A DNA stretch of 64,000 nucleotides from Paraburkholderia sp. FT54 (GTDB lineage: Bacteria > Pseudomonadota > Gammaproteobacteria > Burkholderiales > Burkholderiaceae). The notes below the pieces were generated by a model that was not told where the DNA came from, made no database searches, and saw only the letters and a list, made by a program, of their open reading frames with translations. Within the stretch, counting starts at the first letter, position 1; every line of letters begins with the position of its first letter. The position numbers and the translations under genes are program-made. The stretch is from the NCBI RefSeq assembly GCF_031585635.1, contig NZ_CP134195.1, positions 3,162,001-3,226,000 of the forward strand, written 5' to 3'. Positions 39,389-47,764 of the stretch are shown piece after piece.

Positions 39389-39410
39389 GCACCGCTTCGC
39401 CTGAAGCAAC

Positions 39411-40658
39411 TTACTTGGTCTTCGCTGCCTTCGCGAGCGCGGCGACTGCGCTCTTCGAATCCTGCTGCGAGTTCATGAACTTCGTGACCACGTCCGAGAT
39501 CGCGCCGGCTGCTGCATCCGGTTGCGCCATGCCGTGTGCCAGCGAAGGCACATAGCCGCCCGACTTGATCGCCACTTGTTCATCCGCGTACGACTTCTTC
39601 GCGCAGTCGTCGAACTTGGCCATCGACACGCCCAGACGAACCGGGATGGAACCCTTGTTCAGGCTGAACTGCTCCTGGAAGTCCGGCGACATGATCGTCT
39701 TCGCCAGCGCGAGCTGACCCGGCGTTGCCGTCTTCGCGCCCTTCTGCTGGAAGAACACGAACGAGTCGACGTTGAACGTGTAGGACTTTTCGGTGCCCGG
39801 CACAGCGGCGCAGACGTAGTCCGAGCCCGACTTCTTGCCGGCGTTGGCGAATTCGCCCTTCGCCCAGTCGCCCATGAACTGCATGCCGGCCTTGCCGTTG
39901 ATGACCATCGCCGTGGCGAGGTTCCAGTCACGGCCCGTGCGGCCCGCGTCGAAGTAACCCTGGATCTTGCGGACCGTGTCGAACACACCGACCATCTGAT
40001 CCGACGTCAGCGTCTTCTCGTCGAGATCGACCAGTGCCTTCTTGTAGAAGCCCGCGCCTTGCGACAGCACGACGTCTTCCCACAGCGTCAGGTCTTGCCA
40101 CGGCTGGCCACCCATCGCGATCGGCTGGATGCCCGCGGCTTTCATCTTGTCGGCCACCGCGAAGAACTCAGGCCACGTGGTCGGCGCCTTGCCGCCTGCC
40201 TTGTCCAGCGCTGCCTTGTTGATGTACAGCCAGTTCACGCGGTGCACCGAGAACGGCGCGGCCACGTAGTGACCGTCTGCGTGCATGATCTTGTCGATTT
40301 CCGGCGGCAGGTTCTTCTTCCAGTCACCCGCGACGGAGTCGATCGGCACCAGCACGCCTTGCGACGCCCAGTCCTGGATCAGCGGACCCTTGATCTGCGC
40401 AGCGCTCGGTGCGTTGCCCGAGATGACCTGCGTCTTGAGTGCCGTCATGGCAGCCGCGCCGGCGCCACCCGCAACCGCGAAGTCCTTCCACGTGTAACCT
40501 TGCTTCGTCATGTCGTCCTTGAGGACGCCGACGGCTTTCGATTCACCGCCCGAAGTCCACCAGTGCAACACTTCGACCGACTCGGCGGCTTGCACGGCCG
40601 AGACGCCACACATCAGACCTGCGGCGCACAAAGCGCCCATGATCGCGCGAAATTTCAT
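39411..40658 (-). CDS. sugar ABC transporter substrate-binding protein (probable glucose/mannose)
   Basis: 415 residues, extracellular solute-binding family 1. Signal peptide MKFRAIMGALCAAGLMCGVSAVQA cut before AESVEV. The mature protein starts EVLHWWTSGGESKAV and has YVAAPFSVHRVNWLYINKAALDKAG and GMQFMGDWAKGEF, resembling glucose-binding proteins of gts operons in Pseudomonas. It binds sugar in the periplasm for the two permeases. Divergent from zwf with 540 bp between starts. AGGAG-type site (GGAGGAGATAAGC on the minus strand) precedes the ATG. First gene of the operon, transcribed from a promoter at 41100-41128 or a nearer one. Confidence 0.92.
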   Translation of the reverse strand: MKFRAIMGALCAAGLMCGVSAVQAAESVEVLHWWTSGGESKAVGVLKDDMTKQGYTWKDFAVAGGAGAAAMTALKTQVISGNAPSAAQIKGPLIQDWASQGVLVPIDSVAGDWKKNLPPEIDKIMHADGHYVAAPFSVHRVNWLYINKAALDKAGGKAPTTWPEFFAVADKMKAAGIQPIAMGGQPWQDLTLWEDVVLSQGAGFYKKALVDLDEKTLTSDQMVGVFDTVRKIQGYFDAGRTGRDWNLATAMVINGKAGMQFMGDWAKGEFANAGKKSGSDYVCAAVPGTEKSYTFNVDSFVFFQQKGAKTATPGQLALAKTIMSPDFQEQFSLNKGSIPVRLGVSMAKFDDCAKKSYADEQVAIKSGGYVPSLAHGMAQPDAAAGAISDVVTKFMNSQQDSKSAVAALAKAAKTK

Positions 40659-41090
40659 TGCTTATCTCCTCCAGACATCTGAACAAAAAACAAATGGCCC
40701 CTGATGTCGCCAGGGTGCTGTGGTTGGTTCAAACAGGCAAAACACTGGGCGATCGAGCACGGTCGGGCGCATGCGCAAGGCATGTGCCGGCGGACCAATG
40801 TCCGGCCGCTGGAAGCTCAAGAGATGAGTGGTTCGGGATGCAACTGACTGTCTCCTCTTTTGATTTTTGCCTGCCCGCGTCGCGCGCGGCAGACTCGAGG
40901 TGCCTTGCACGTCAACTTGGGGCAGACCCTGCCGGCCGTTCAACTCCCCGGCTTTCCGTAAGGACCGCCGGGCATGTTGGCACGTGCCGACACGCAATGT
41001 CCGTTAACATGCAGGGGACGCCTGCCGATTCGGGAAAACGCGCATCTTGACTCACAGCGCACGCTTTTTTCATCGAATTAGCGCTACCTC
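40659..41090. other. long 5' leader region of the sugar ABC operon
   Basis: About 430 bp between the binding-protein start and the divergent promoters. The only minus-strand frame (40662-40997) is Arg-rich and unlike any family; I reject it. No riboswitch class recognised. If the strong promoter at 41100-41128 is the only one, the operon has a leader of about 435 nt. Confidence 0.4.
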
Positions 41091-41118
41091 TTGATTTGGA
41101 TTGTAGTTAAACTACAAT
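41091..41118 (+). promoter_or_regulatory. zwf promoter
   Basis: TTGATT (41091-41096) and TACAAT (41113-41118), spacing 16 bp, leader about 75 nt. The -10 is the right end of the 19-bp palindrome. Confidence 0.65.
41100..41118. promoter_or_regulatory. HexR-type operator, perfect 19-bp palindrome
   Basis: ATTGTAGTTAAACTACAAT is a perfect palindrome about the central A at 41109. It fits the described TTGT-N-ACAA HexR consensus from Pseudomonas and Shewanella (there N7-8; here N9 between TTGT and ACAA). It covers the -10 boxes of both divergent promoters, so a bound repressor would shut zwf and the sugar ABC operon together. HexR-type DNA-binding and SIS domains are encoded 3 kb downstream in the glk/hexR fusion. 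Confidence 0.75.
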
Positions 41119-41128
41119 TCAGTGTCAA
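41100..41128 (-). promoter_or_regulatory. promoter of the sugar ABC operon
   Basis: On the minus strand a perfect TTGACA (41128-41123), 17-bp spacer and TACAAT (41105-41100). It is the strongest sigma-70 match in this window and overlaps the palindrome. Confidence 0.65.
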
Positions 41129-41198
41129 AAAATATTTTATCGGACTACGGTCGCGTTTTCGCTCACCTTCCGCGGCCCCAGGACATCGACGGAGACTC

Positions 41199-42662
41199 AT
41201 GCAAACCGATTCAAGCTTCACCTTCGTTCTCTTCGGCGGAACCGGCGATCTGTCGATGCGCAAGATCCTGCCCGCACTGTTTGAAGCACACCGTGCAGGC
41301 GGCATGCTGGCCGACAGCGGCAAGATCGTGGCAGTGGCGCGGCACGCGGCGAATCGCGGCGAGTACATTCAGTGGGTGAACGAGCACGTCAAGCCGCACG
41401 TGTCGAAGAACGGTGTGGACGAAACGGCATGGGCAAGTTTTCTGGAGCGCATCGAGTTCGTGAATATCGACCTCGGCAAAGCGGAAGACTTCGTGCATCT
41501 GCGCGACGCGATCAAGGACCTGCCCGGCATCCGCGTGTTCTATCTGGCAACGGGCCCGTCGCTGTTCGTGCCGATCTGCCATGCGCTGGCATCGGTCGGG
41601 CTGAACGAGAATTCGCGCATCGTGCTGGAGAAGCCGCTCGGCTACGACCTCAAGTCGTCGAATGCAATCAATGACGCGGTCGGCGAAATCTTCGCCGAAG
41701 AACAGATCTACCGGATCGACCACTACCTCGGTAAAGAACCGGTGCAGAACCTGCTGGCGCTGCGCTTTGGCAATGCACTGTTCGAGCCGCTGTGGCGCCG
41801 CGAGTGGGTCGAGAGCATCCAGATCACGATTGCCGAAGAACTCGGCGTTGAAGCGCGCGGCGACTTCTACGACAACACCGGCGCGTTGCGCGACATGGTG
41901 CAGAACCATTTGCTGCAACTCCTTTCCATCGTGGCGATGGAACCGCCGCACTCCATGGATTCGGATTCGGTGCGTGACGAAAAGCTGCGCGTGCTGCGCG
42001 CTTTGAAGCCCATCGATCCGCGCGATATCGGCAAGGTTGCCGTGCGCGGCCAGTATCATTCGGGTGGGATCCGCGGCACCGCGGTGCCCGCATACGCAAC
42101 AGAGTCCGGCGTGAGGCCGGACAGCACGACCGAAACTTTCGTTGCGCTGAAGGTCGAGATCGAAAACTGGCGTTGGGCCGGCGTGCCGTTTTTCCTGCGC
42201 ACCGGCAAGCGCCTCGCTGATCGCGTCGCCGAAATCGTGGTGAACTTTCGTGCAGTGCCGCATTCGGCGCTCGGCGCCTCGGCATTGCGCGCCGGCGCGA
42301 ACCGTCTGGTGATCCGCCTGCAGCCGAACGAAACCATTCGCCTCTATTGTCTCGCGAAGCAGCCCGGCGAAGGCATGAACCTCGCCAGCGTCCACCTCGA
42401 TCTCGCGTTCGACCAGTTCTTCCGCGAAGGACAAATGGAGGCGTATCAGCGCCTCCTGCTCGACGTGATCAACGGCCGGCTTGCGCTGTTTGTGCGGCGC
42501 GATGAGCAGGAAGCCGCATGGCGCTGGGTCGAACCGATCCTGAACGAGTGGAAGGCGTCGAACAAGCCGCCCAAGCCGTACGCGTCGGGCACGTGGGGAC
42601 CGGCCGCATCGAGCGCGATGCTGGCGCAGCACGGCACCTGCTGGCTCGAAGAAGAGAATTGA
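41199..42662 (+). CDS. zwf: glucose-6-phosphate 1-dehydrogenase
   Basis: 487 residues. NAD(P) fold at the N-terminus ([19 protein letters not shown], residues 9-27), catalytic motif [22 protein letters not shown] near residues 170-191 with the active His. It oxidises glucose 6-phosphate to 6-phosphogluconolactone, producing NADPH and feeding the Entner-Doudoroff and pentose phosphate routes. Start 41199 has GGAG five bases upstream; the frame back to 41091 passes through the promoter. First gene of zwf-pgl-glk/hexR; edd and eda are not in the window. Confidence 0.97.
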   Translation: MQTDSSFTFVLFGGTGDLSMRKILPALFEAHRAGGMLADSGKIVAVARHAANRGEYIQWVNEHVKPHVSKNGVDETAWASFLERIEFVNIDLGKAEDFVHLRDAIKDLPGIRVFYLATGPSLFVPICHALASVGLNENSRIVLEKPLGYDLKSSNAINDAVGEIFAEEQIYRIDHYLGKEPVQNLLALRFGNALFEPLWRREWVESIQITIAEELGVEARGDFYDNTGALRDMVQNHLLQLLSIVAMEPPHSMDSDSVRDEKLRVLRALKPIDPRDIGKVAVRGQYHSGGIRGTAVPAYATESGVRPDSTTETFVALKVEIENWRWAGVPFFLRTGKRLADRVAEIVVNFRAVPHSALGASALRAGANRLVIRLQPNETIRLYCLAKQPGEGMNLASVHLDLAFDQFFREGQMEAYQRLLLDVINGRLALFVRRDEQEAAWRWVEPILNEWKASNKPPKPYASGTWGPAASSAMLAQHGTCWLEEEN

Positions 42663-42844
42663 ATCACGGCGGCACGTCGTATTGAATGGAATATGACATG
42701 CAGCCCGTAAGACCCACCGACGAACTGAACGGAATGGCGCCGGGATCACGAGGGCGCCTGCAAGTCATCCACCTTGCGGGCATCGCGTGAGAGCAGTACG
42801 GCACATTCCGCAGATCAAACAAGAGAAAGCAGCACGGAGGAGAA

Positions 42845-43552
42845 GTGATCGAGCTTCACGCTTTCGACGATCAACGCGCCCAATCCGACGCGTTGGCGAA
42901 AGCGGTCGGCGACGCGTTACATGCGTCGCTCGCCGCACAGGCCGCCGGTTCCACCCCTGGCGCGCGCCCCGCAGTGCTTGCAGTGTCCGGCGGCAGCAGT
43001 CCGCGCCCGTTCCTGCAGACGTTGTCCACGCAAACCTTCGACTGGGCGCGCATTGCCGTGACCCTGGTCGACGACCGCTGGGTGCCGGAGACGGACAGCG
43101 CGAGCAACTCGCAGCTGGTGCACGCCACGCTGTTGCAGAACGCCGCCAAAGTCACCGCCTTCTGGCCGCTCGTGGACACCACGCAAGATCTCGACGCGCA
43201 TGTTGCCGCGCTGAACGCCGACGCGCGTTTTAGCACGGTGCCGGACGTTGCGATTCTCGGCATGGGTGAAGACGGCCACACCGCGTCGATCTTTGCCGAC
43301 TCGCCCGAATGGGACCATGCGATCACCACCACCGAGCGCTTCGTTGCCGTGCACCCCGGCAGCGCGCCGCACGCACGCGTGAGCTGGTCGCTGTCCGCGT
43401 TGAAAGAAGTGAAGCACCTGTTTCTGCTGATTGCCGGACCGCGCAAGATGGACGTGCTGAATGCCGCCGCCGCTTCGCTACAAAAAAATGCCATCTCGCA
43501 GTTGGCGAACGACAAGGGAGTAAGACTCGATGTCTACTGGTGTGCAAACTAA
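42845..43552 (+). CDS. pgl: 6-phosphogluconolactonase
   Basis: 235 residues, SugarP_isomerase/DevB type. Landmarks: [16 protein letters not shown], then [24 protein letters not shown] segment ([18 protein letters not shown]) and [22 protein letters not shown], which carry the catalytic Asp and His positions. It hydrolyses 6-phosphogluconolactone made by Zwf. The start is GTG at 42845 with GGAGGAGAA directly upstream. The 182-bp gap from zwf has only a short GC hairpin. Its last 23 bases overlap the start of the glk/hexR gene. Confidence 0.94.
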   Translation: MIELHAFDDQRAQSDALAKAVGDALHASLAAQAAGSTPGARPAVLAVSGGSSPRPFLQTLSTQTFDWARIAVTLVDDRWVPETDSASNSQLVHATLLQNAAKVTAFWPLVDTTQDLDAHVAALNADARFSTVPDVAILGMGEDGHTASIFADSPEWDHAITTTERFVAVHPGSAPHARVSWSLSALKEVKHLFLLIAGPRKMDVLNAAAASLQKNAISQLANDKGVRLDVYWCAN

Positions 43553-45446
43553 GGCTGTTCCGGGCGCGGGCCAGCACGCCGATGGACCAAGGCTGCTGGC
43601 CGACATCGGCGGCACGAATGCGCGCTTCGCGCTGGAGACGAGTCCGGGCGAAATCGGCTCGGTGAAGGTGTATCCGTGCGCGGACTATCCGGGCGTTGCC
43701 GAAGTCATCAAGAAGTATTTGAAGGACACCAGGATCGGCCGCGTGAATCATGCGGCGATTGCGATTGCGAACCCGGTCGACGGCGATCAGGTGAGCATGA
43801 CGAATCATGACTGGAGCTTTTCGATCGAAGCCACGCGCCGCGCGCTCGGCTTCGACACGCTGCTGGTGGTGAACGACTTTACCGCGCTGGCGATGGCGTT
43901 GCCTGGTCTTACCGATGCGCAGCGTGTGCAGGTGGGTGGTGGCGCGCGTCGGCCGAATAGCGTGATTGGTTTGCTCGGGCCGGGCACTGGCATGGGCGTG
44001 TCGGGCCTGATTCCCGCCGACGACCGCTGGATCGCGCTTGGCAGCGAAGGCGGTCACGCTACTTTCGCACCGGCTGACGAACGCGAAGATATCGTGCTGC
44101 AGTATGCGCGTAAGAAGTGGTCGCATGTGTCGTTTGAGCGCGTGGCCGCGGGCCCTGGCATCGAAGTGATTTATCGTGCGCTCGCGGGCCGCGACAAGAA
44201 ACGCGTGGCGGCCAACGTCGACACGGTCGAGGTGGTCAAGCGCGCGCTGGAAGGTGAGCCGCTTGCAGCCGAATCCGTCGATGTCTTTTGCGGCATTCTC
44301 GGCACCTTCGCCGGCAATATCGCGGTGACGCTAGGGGCGTTGGGCGGGATCTATATCGGCGGTGGTGTCGTGCCGCGGCTTGGCGAGTTCTTCTCGCGAT
44401 CGTCGTTTCGCAAGCGCTTCGAAGCCAAGGGCCGGTTCGAGGCGTATCTGCAGAACGTGCCGACGTATGTGATTACCGCTGAATATCCGGCGTTTCTGGG
44501 TGTGTCCGCGATTCTCGCGGAGCAGTTGTCGAATCGCGCGGGCGGCAGTTCATCGGCGGTGTTCGAGCGCATTCGCCAGATGCGCGATGCGTTGACCCCG
44601 GCCGAGCGGCGTGTGGCCGATCTCGCGCTGAATCATCCGCGGTCGATCATCAACGATCCGATTGTGGATATTGCGCGCAAGGCGGATGTGAGTCAGCCGA
44701 CGGTGATCCGGTTTTGTCGATCGCTTGGGTGCCAGGGGCTCTCCGATTTCAAGCTGAAGCTGGCGACGGGTTTGACCGGCACGATTCCGGTGAGTCATAG
44801 CCAGGTGCATCTCGGCGACACGGCGACCGACTTCGGCGCGAAGGTGCTGGATAACACCGTGTCGGCGATTTTGCAGCTGCGGGAGCATTTGAATTTCGAG
44901 CATGTCGAACGGGCTATTGATCTTCTGAACGGTGCACGGCGGATCGAGTTTTATGGGCTCGGCAATTCGAATATTGTCGCGCAGGATGCGCACTATAAGT
45001 TCTTCCGGTTTGGTATTCCGACTATTGCCTATGGCGATTTGTATATGCAGGCAGCGTCTGCTGCTTTGCTCGGCAAGGGCGATGTGATCGTTGCTGTGTC
45101 GAAGTCAGGGCGCGCGCCTGAGTTGTTGCGGGTTCTTGATGTTGCCATGCAGGCTGGTGCCAAGGTTATTGCTATCACTTCGAGTAATACGCCTTTGGCC
45201 AAGCGGGCTACTGTGGCTTTGGAGACCGATCACATTGAAATTCGCGAGTCGCAGTTGTCGATGATTTCGCGGATTCTGCATCTGGTCATGATCGATATTC
45301 TTGCCGTTGGGGTGGCCATTCGGCGCGCTGTGCCTAGCGCGGATGTGGCGGAGACGGTCGCCAAGGCCAGGCAAGGGGCTGATGATGATGCTAGTGCTGT
45401 GCTCGATTGGTTGAGTCATGGGGCCGCTTCTTCGGCGCGGGATTGA
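43530..45446 (+). CDS. glk: bifunctional glucokinase / HexR-type RpiR-family regulator
   Basis: 638 residues, about twice the length of glucokinase. Residues about 1-335 are a Glk-type kinase: [15 protein letters not shown] (phosphate-1 loop), [34 protein letters not shown] (catalytic Asp), [12 protein letters not shown], and [15 protein letters not shown]. Residues about 342-420 are an RpiR HTH_6 domain ([39 protein letters not shown]), and about 460-600 a sugar isomerase (SIS) domain ([40 protein letters not shown]) that senses phosphosugars; HexR responds to 2-keto-3-deoxy-6-phosphogluconate. One frame, no stop between domains. GGGAG precedes the ATG. The last third has more T-ended codons than the kinase part. 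Such fusions are annotated in Burkholderia. Confidence 0.93.
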   Translation: MSTGVQTKAVPGAGQHADGPRLLADIGGTNARFALETSPGEIGSVKVYPCADYPGVAEVIKKYLKDTRIGRVNHAAIAIANPVDGDQVSMTNHDWSFSIEATRRALGFDTLLVVNDFTALAMALPGLTDAQRVQVGGGARRPNSVIGLLGPGTGMGVSGLIPADDRWIALGSEGGHATFAPADEREDIVLQYARKKWSHVSFERVAAGPGIEVIYRALAGRDKKRVAANVDTVEVVKRALEGEPLAAESVDVFCGILGTFAGNIAVTLGALGGIYIGGGVVPRLGEFFSRSSFRKRFEAKGRFEAYLQNVPTYVITAEYPAFLGVSAILAEQLSNRAGGSSSAVFERIRQMRDALTPAERRVADLALNHPRSIINDPIVDIARKADVSQPTVIRFCRSLGCQGLSDFKLKLATGLTGTIPVSHSQVHLGDTATDFGAKVLDNTVSAILQLREHLNFEHVERAIDLLNGARRIEFYGLGNSNIVAQDAHYKFFRFGIPTIAYGDLYMQAASAALLGKGDVIVAVSKSGRAPELLRVLDVAMQAGAKVIAITSSNTPLAKRATVALETDHIEIRESQLSMISRILHLVMIDILAVGVAIRRAVPSADVAETVAKARQGADDDASAVLDWLSHGAASSARD

Positions 45447-45526
45447 AGTCGGGGTTTGTTTGTTGGCTACGCCGCGGATTGGTGGTTGGTGTTGCTGTGT
45501 TGGTCTTTTCTTGTTTTCTTGGTGGT

Positions 45527-45752
45527 TTCTTGCTTTGTTAGTGGTCTATTAGCGTTGCCCCTGTGCGGGGCGGCACTTACTTCTCTTTGCCGGCCGCAAA
45601 GAGAAGTAAGCAAGAGAAAGCGGCTCACACCGCTAATTCTTAAGTGGGTCCCCCGCACAGTCACGGCAGTGGTGCATCTGGAATCCGTGTTCTCGCACAT
45701 TCCGCTCTGGTGACAAAGCCGTCATTCTTCCGGCGGCGCTGCGCGCGCCGTC
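45527..45752. repeat. left arm of a large inverted-repeat element
   Basis: About 226 bp that recur in reverse complement at 45931-46057 plus 47507-47610 (the right arm is split by the IS). Identity is high, about 85-90% by eye. Starting at the outer end it contains one 19-bp unit (TTTCTTGCTTTGTTAGTGG), the GTTGCCCCTGTGCGGGGCGG block, a 35-nt hairpin, an AAGCGGCTCA block, the GTCCCCCGCACAGTC block and GGTGACAA. I recall similar sequence between genes in Burkholderia/Paraburkholderia genomes; copy number here cannot be tested. Confidence 0.85.
45576..45610. repeat. 35-nt perfect hairpin in the left arm
   Basis: CTTACTTCTCTTTGC (45576-45590) pairs fully with GCAAAGAGAAGTAAG (45596-45610), loop CGGCC. 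The partner hairpin in the right arm differs at two stem positions, each with a matching change on the other side. Confidence 0.9.
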
Positions 45753-45930
45753 GTGGTCATTCTTCAACCAATCGCTTCGTTTCCTCCTTACGTTTCTTCC
45801 GCGCTGTAGTCCTGTACTCAGCGGCTCGGGGCTCGCGGCATCGCGCCGCGCGACGTGAGGCGCGGGCCATGATGGCCGCGAATGTACACCGGCCCACAGA
45901 AAGTCCCACTGGTTTTGAGTGAACCGCTCC
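45753..45930. other. unique spacer between the inverted arms
   Basis: 178 bp between the two arms. No ORF with coding support, no promoter recognised. Together arms and spacer made a unit of about 670 bp before the IS arrived. Confidence 0.5.
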
Positions 45931-46057
45931 GACGAGCGCGAAGCGCGAGGCGGGAAGAATGAGCGCCTTGTCACCGGCGTGGAATGTGCGGGAGCGCAGA
46001 TTCCAGATGTACCACTACCGCGACTGTGCGGGGGACCCGCTTAAGAATTAGCGGTTT
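45931..46057. repeat. right arm of the inverted-repeat element, inner part
   Basis: Reverse complement of 45626-45752 (GACGAGCGCGAAGC..., TTGTCACC, GATTCCAGATG, GACTGTGCGGGGGACC, TTAAGAATTAGCGG). It breaks off at the IS left end; the rest resumes at 47507. Confidence 0.85.
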
Positions 46058-46109
46058 TGAACTGCACCCCAAAAGTTGGACACCGATCCAACCTTTTGGG
46101 GTGTTTTTC

Positions 46110-46637
46110 ATGACGAAGTACAGTGAGCAGTTAAAGCTGAAGCTGGTGAAGCAGTACGTGGCCGGTTCGGCTGGTGTCGAGGTACTTGCAAAGCGGTATG
46201 GAGTGAGTCGCTCGGTTTTACAGCTGTGGATTTCGGCCTACGAGCAACATGGACGGGACGGACTGCGCAAGAAATTCAGTCACTATGACGCGCAGTTCAG
46301 GATGTCGGTACTCATGCACATGTGGCAGAAGGATTTGCCATACCGGCAGGTGGCTGCGGTGTTCGACATCCGCAGTCCGGGCTGCATAGCGCAATGGGAA
46401 CGCCGGTATCATGAAGGCGGTATCGACGCACTGGCGCCTCGTCCACGATGGCGCCGCAAAACCATGACCCAGCCAGTTCCTGAAAAGCCGACCGAAGACA
46501 GTGCGCCAGATAAGCGCACGCGTGAGCAGTTGCTCAAGGAAAACGAGTACCTGCGCGCGGAGGTGGCCTATCTAAAAAAGCTCGATGCCCTGCTTCAGGC
46601 AAAGAAGCAGGGCGTGCAGAAGAAAAAGCGCAAATAG
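46110..46637 (+). CDS. IS3-family transposase OrfA
   Basis: 175 residues. An N-terminal HTH (EQLKLKLVKQYVAGSAGVEVLAKRYGVSRSVLQLW, read in parts), a second HTH-like segment (YRQVAAVFDIRSPGCIAQWERRY), and a C-terminal leucine-zipper-like coiled coil (REQLLKENEYLRAEVAYLKKLDALL). OrfA binds the IS ends and regulates transposition. A slippery A-AAA-AAG lies at 46574-46580 in frame (CTA AAA AAG); a -1 shift there stays open into orfB, giving an OrfAB fusion transposase. The stop TAG shares one base with the orfB GTG. Confidence 0.92.
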   Translation: MTKYSEQLKLKLVKQYVAGSAGVEVLAKRYGVSRSVLQLWISAYEQHGRDGLRKKFSHYDAQFRMSVLMHMWQKDLPYRQVAAVFDIRSPGCIAQWERRYHEGGIDALAPRPRWRRKTMTQPVPEKPTEDSAPDKRTREQLLKENEYLRAEVAYLKKLDALLQAKKQGVQKKKRK

Positions 46638-47473
46638 TGCAGGAGCTCCGGCAGCACCACCCGATGCCCGCTTTGCTGAAGGCAGCGGGTCTGGCGCGCA
46701 GCACGTTCTATTACCAGTTGAGCGTGCCGGATGCCGGTGAGCGGCACAAGGACCTCAAAACCCGCATCAAGACTGTGTATGAACGCCACAAGGGCCGTTA
46801 TGGCTACCGGCGCATCACGGCGGCGATCCGGCAGGCAGGCCCGAGCGTGAACCACAAGACGGTGCAACGTCTGATGGGAGAACTGAAACTGAAATCGCTG
46901 GTGCGCGCGAAGAAATACCGCTCATGGCGCGGCGAAGTCGGCCGTATTGCGCCGAACCTGTTAAACCGCGAGTTCAGCGCACAGCAGCCCAATCAGAAGT
47001 GGGTGACGGACGTGACGGAGTTCAACGTGCTGGGTCAGAAGCTGTATCTCTCGCCGATCATGGATCTGTATAACGGCGAGATCGTGGCTTATCAGATGAA
47101 CACCCGACCGGTCTTCGATCTGGTCAGCAGCATGCTAAAAAAAGCGCTGGCAAAGCTTGGTCCCCAGGAGACCCCGCTGCTGCATTCAGACCAGGGCTGG
47201 CAGTACCAGATGCCTGCTTACCGGAGGCTGCTGGATCAACACGGCCTGACGCAGAGCATGTCGCGCAAGGCAAACTGCTACGACAATGCGGCAATGGAAA
47301 GCTTCTTTGGCACGCTCAAGGCGGAGTTCTTCCGGCTGAGCAGGTTTGAAAGTATCGACGAGTTGAAGGCTGGCATCAGACAATACATTCACTACTACAA
47401 CCACAAACGCATCAAGCTCAAACTGAACGGGCTGAGTCCTGTGATGTACAGAACCCAGCCCGCTCAAACCTGA
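46637..47473 (+). CDS. IS3-family transposase OrfB (DDE integrase core)
   Basis: 278 residues. After an HTH_21 region (RIKTVYERHKGRYGYRRITAAIR) the rve integrase core has all three acidic residues: WVTDVTEF (first Asp), LHSDQGWQYQMPAY (second Asp) and NCYDNAAMESFFGTLKAE (Glu). Ends with YNHKRIKLKLNGLSPVMYR, typical for IS150 relatives. The GTG at 46637 is a formal start; the active form is probably the frameshifted OrfAB. No sign of decay. Confidence 0.92.
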   Translation: MQELRQHHPMPALLKAAGLARSTFYYQLSVPDAGERHKDLKTRIKTVYERHKGRYGYRRITAAIRQAGPSVNHKTVQRLMGELKLKSLVRAKKYRSWRGEVGRIAPNLLNREFSAQQPNQKWVTDVTEFNVLGQKLYLSPIMDLYNGEIVAYQMNTRPVFDLVSSMLKKALAKLGPQETPLLHSDQGWQYQMPAYRRLLDQHGLTQSMSRKANCYDNAAMESFFGTLKAEFFRLSRFESIDELKAGIRQYIHYYNHKRIKLKLNGLSPVMYRTQPAQT

Positions 47474-47506
47474 ACTCAAACTGTCCAACTTTGCGGGGTC
47501 AGTTCA

Positions 47507-47610
47507 TTTGAGCCGCTTTCTTTTGCCTACTTTTCTTTGCGGCCGGCAAAGAAAAGTAGGTGCCGCCCCGCACAGGGGCAACACTAATAGACCACTAACA
47601 AATCAAGAAA
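47507..47610. repeat. right arm of the inverted-repeat element, outer part
   Basis: Reverse complement of the outer half of the left arm, with hairpin CCTACTTTTCTTTGC-GGCCG-GCAAAGAAAAGTAGG at 47526-47560, then the CCCCGCACAGGGGCAAC block. The hairpin stem differs from the left copy at two base pairs, both compensated. Confidence 0.85.
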
Positions 47611-47667
47611 CCACTAACAAGACAAGAAACCACTAACAAAACAAGAAACCACTAACAAAACAAGAAA
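47592..47667. repeat. 19-bp tandem repeat, four units
   Basis: Four head-to-tail units of CCACTAACAAAACAAGAAA at 47592, 47611, 47630 and 47649, with one variant base or so in the first two. One unit occurs at the matching outer end of the left arm (45527-45545, reverse strand). There is no spacer between units, so this is not a CRISPR. Confidence 0.9.
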
Positions 47668-47764
47668 AAACCAACACCAAAAAGCACCACCCCAAACATC
47701 CGCCAAAAAACCCAAAAAAGCGATAATAGGTACCCCAAAGCGCCGCAGGCAAAAGCAAACTCCA

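Larger units (their letters stand above)
46058..47506 (+). mobile_element. IS3-family insertion sequence (IS150-like), 1449 bp, complete
   Basis: Imperfect terminal inverted repeats of 25 bp, matching at 21 positions: left end begins TGAACTGCACCCCAAAAGTT (46058), right end reads TGAACTGACCCCGCAAAGTT inward from 47506. A 3-bp TTT flanks both sides (46055-46057 and 47507-47509). The left arm of the host repeat shows the empty site, confirming the duplication. It carries orfA and orfB with DDE residues and looks intact. The left terminal region also forms a hairpin with GGATCCAACCTTTTGG-like sequence (46066-46104), which would block read-through into the transposase. Confidence 0.93.

Noticed and set aside
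40662..40997. 111-codon frame in the sugar operon leader
   Set aside because: Arg-rich low-quality frame with no RBS; more likely untranslated leader.
45633..45974. Frames within the inverted-repeat element
   Set aside because: They cross hairpins and repeat borders and show no family; the repeat structure explains the sequence.
47592..47667. CRISPR array
   Set aside because: Four units are directly adjacent with no spacers, only 19 bp long, and no cas genes are in the window.
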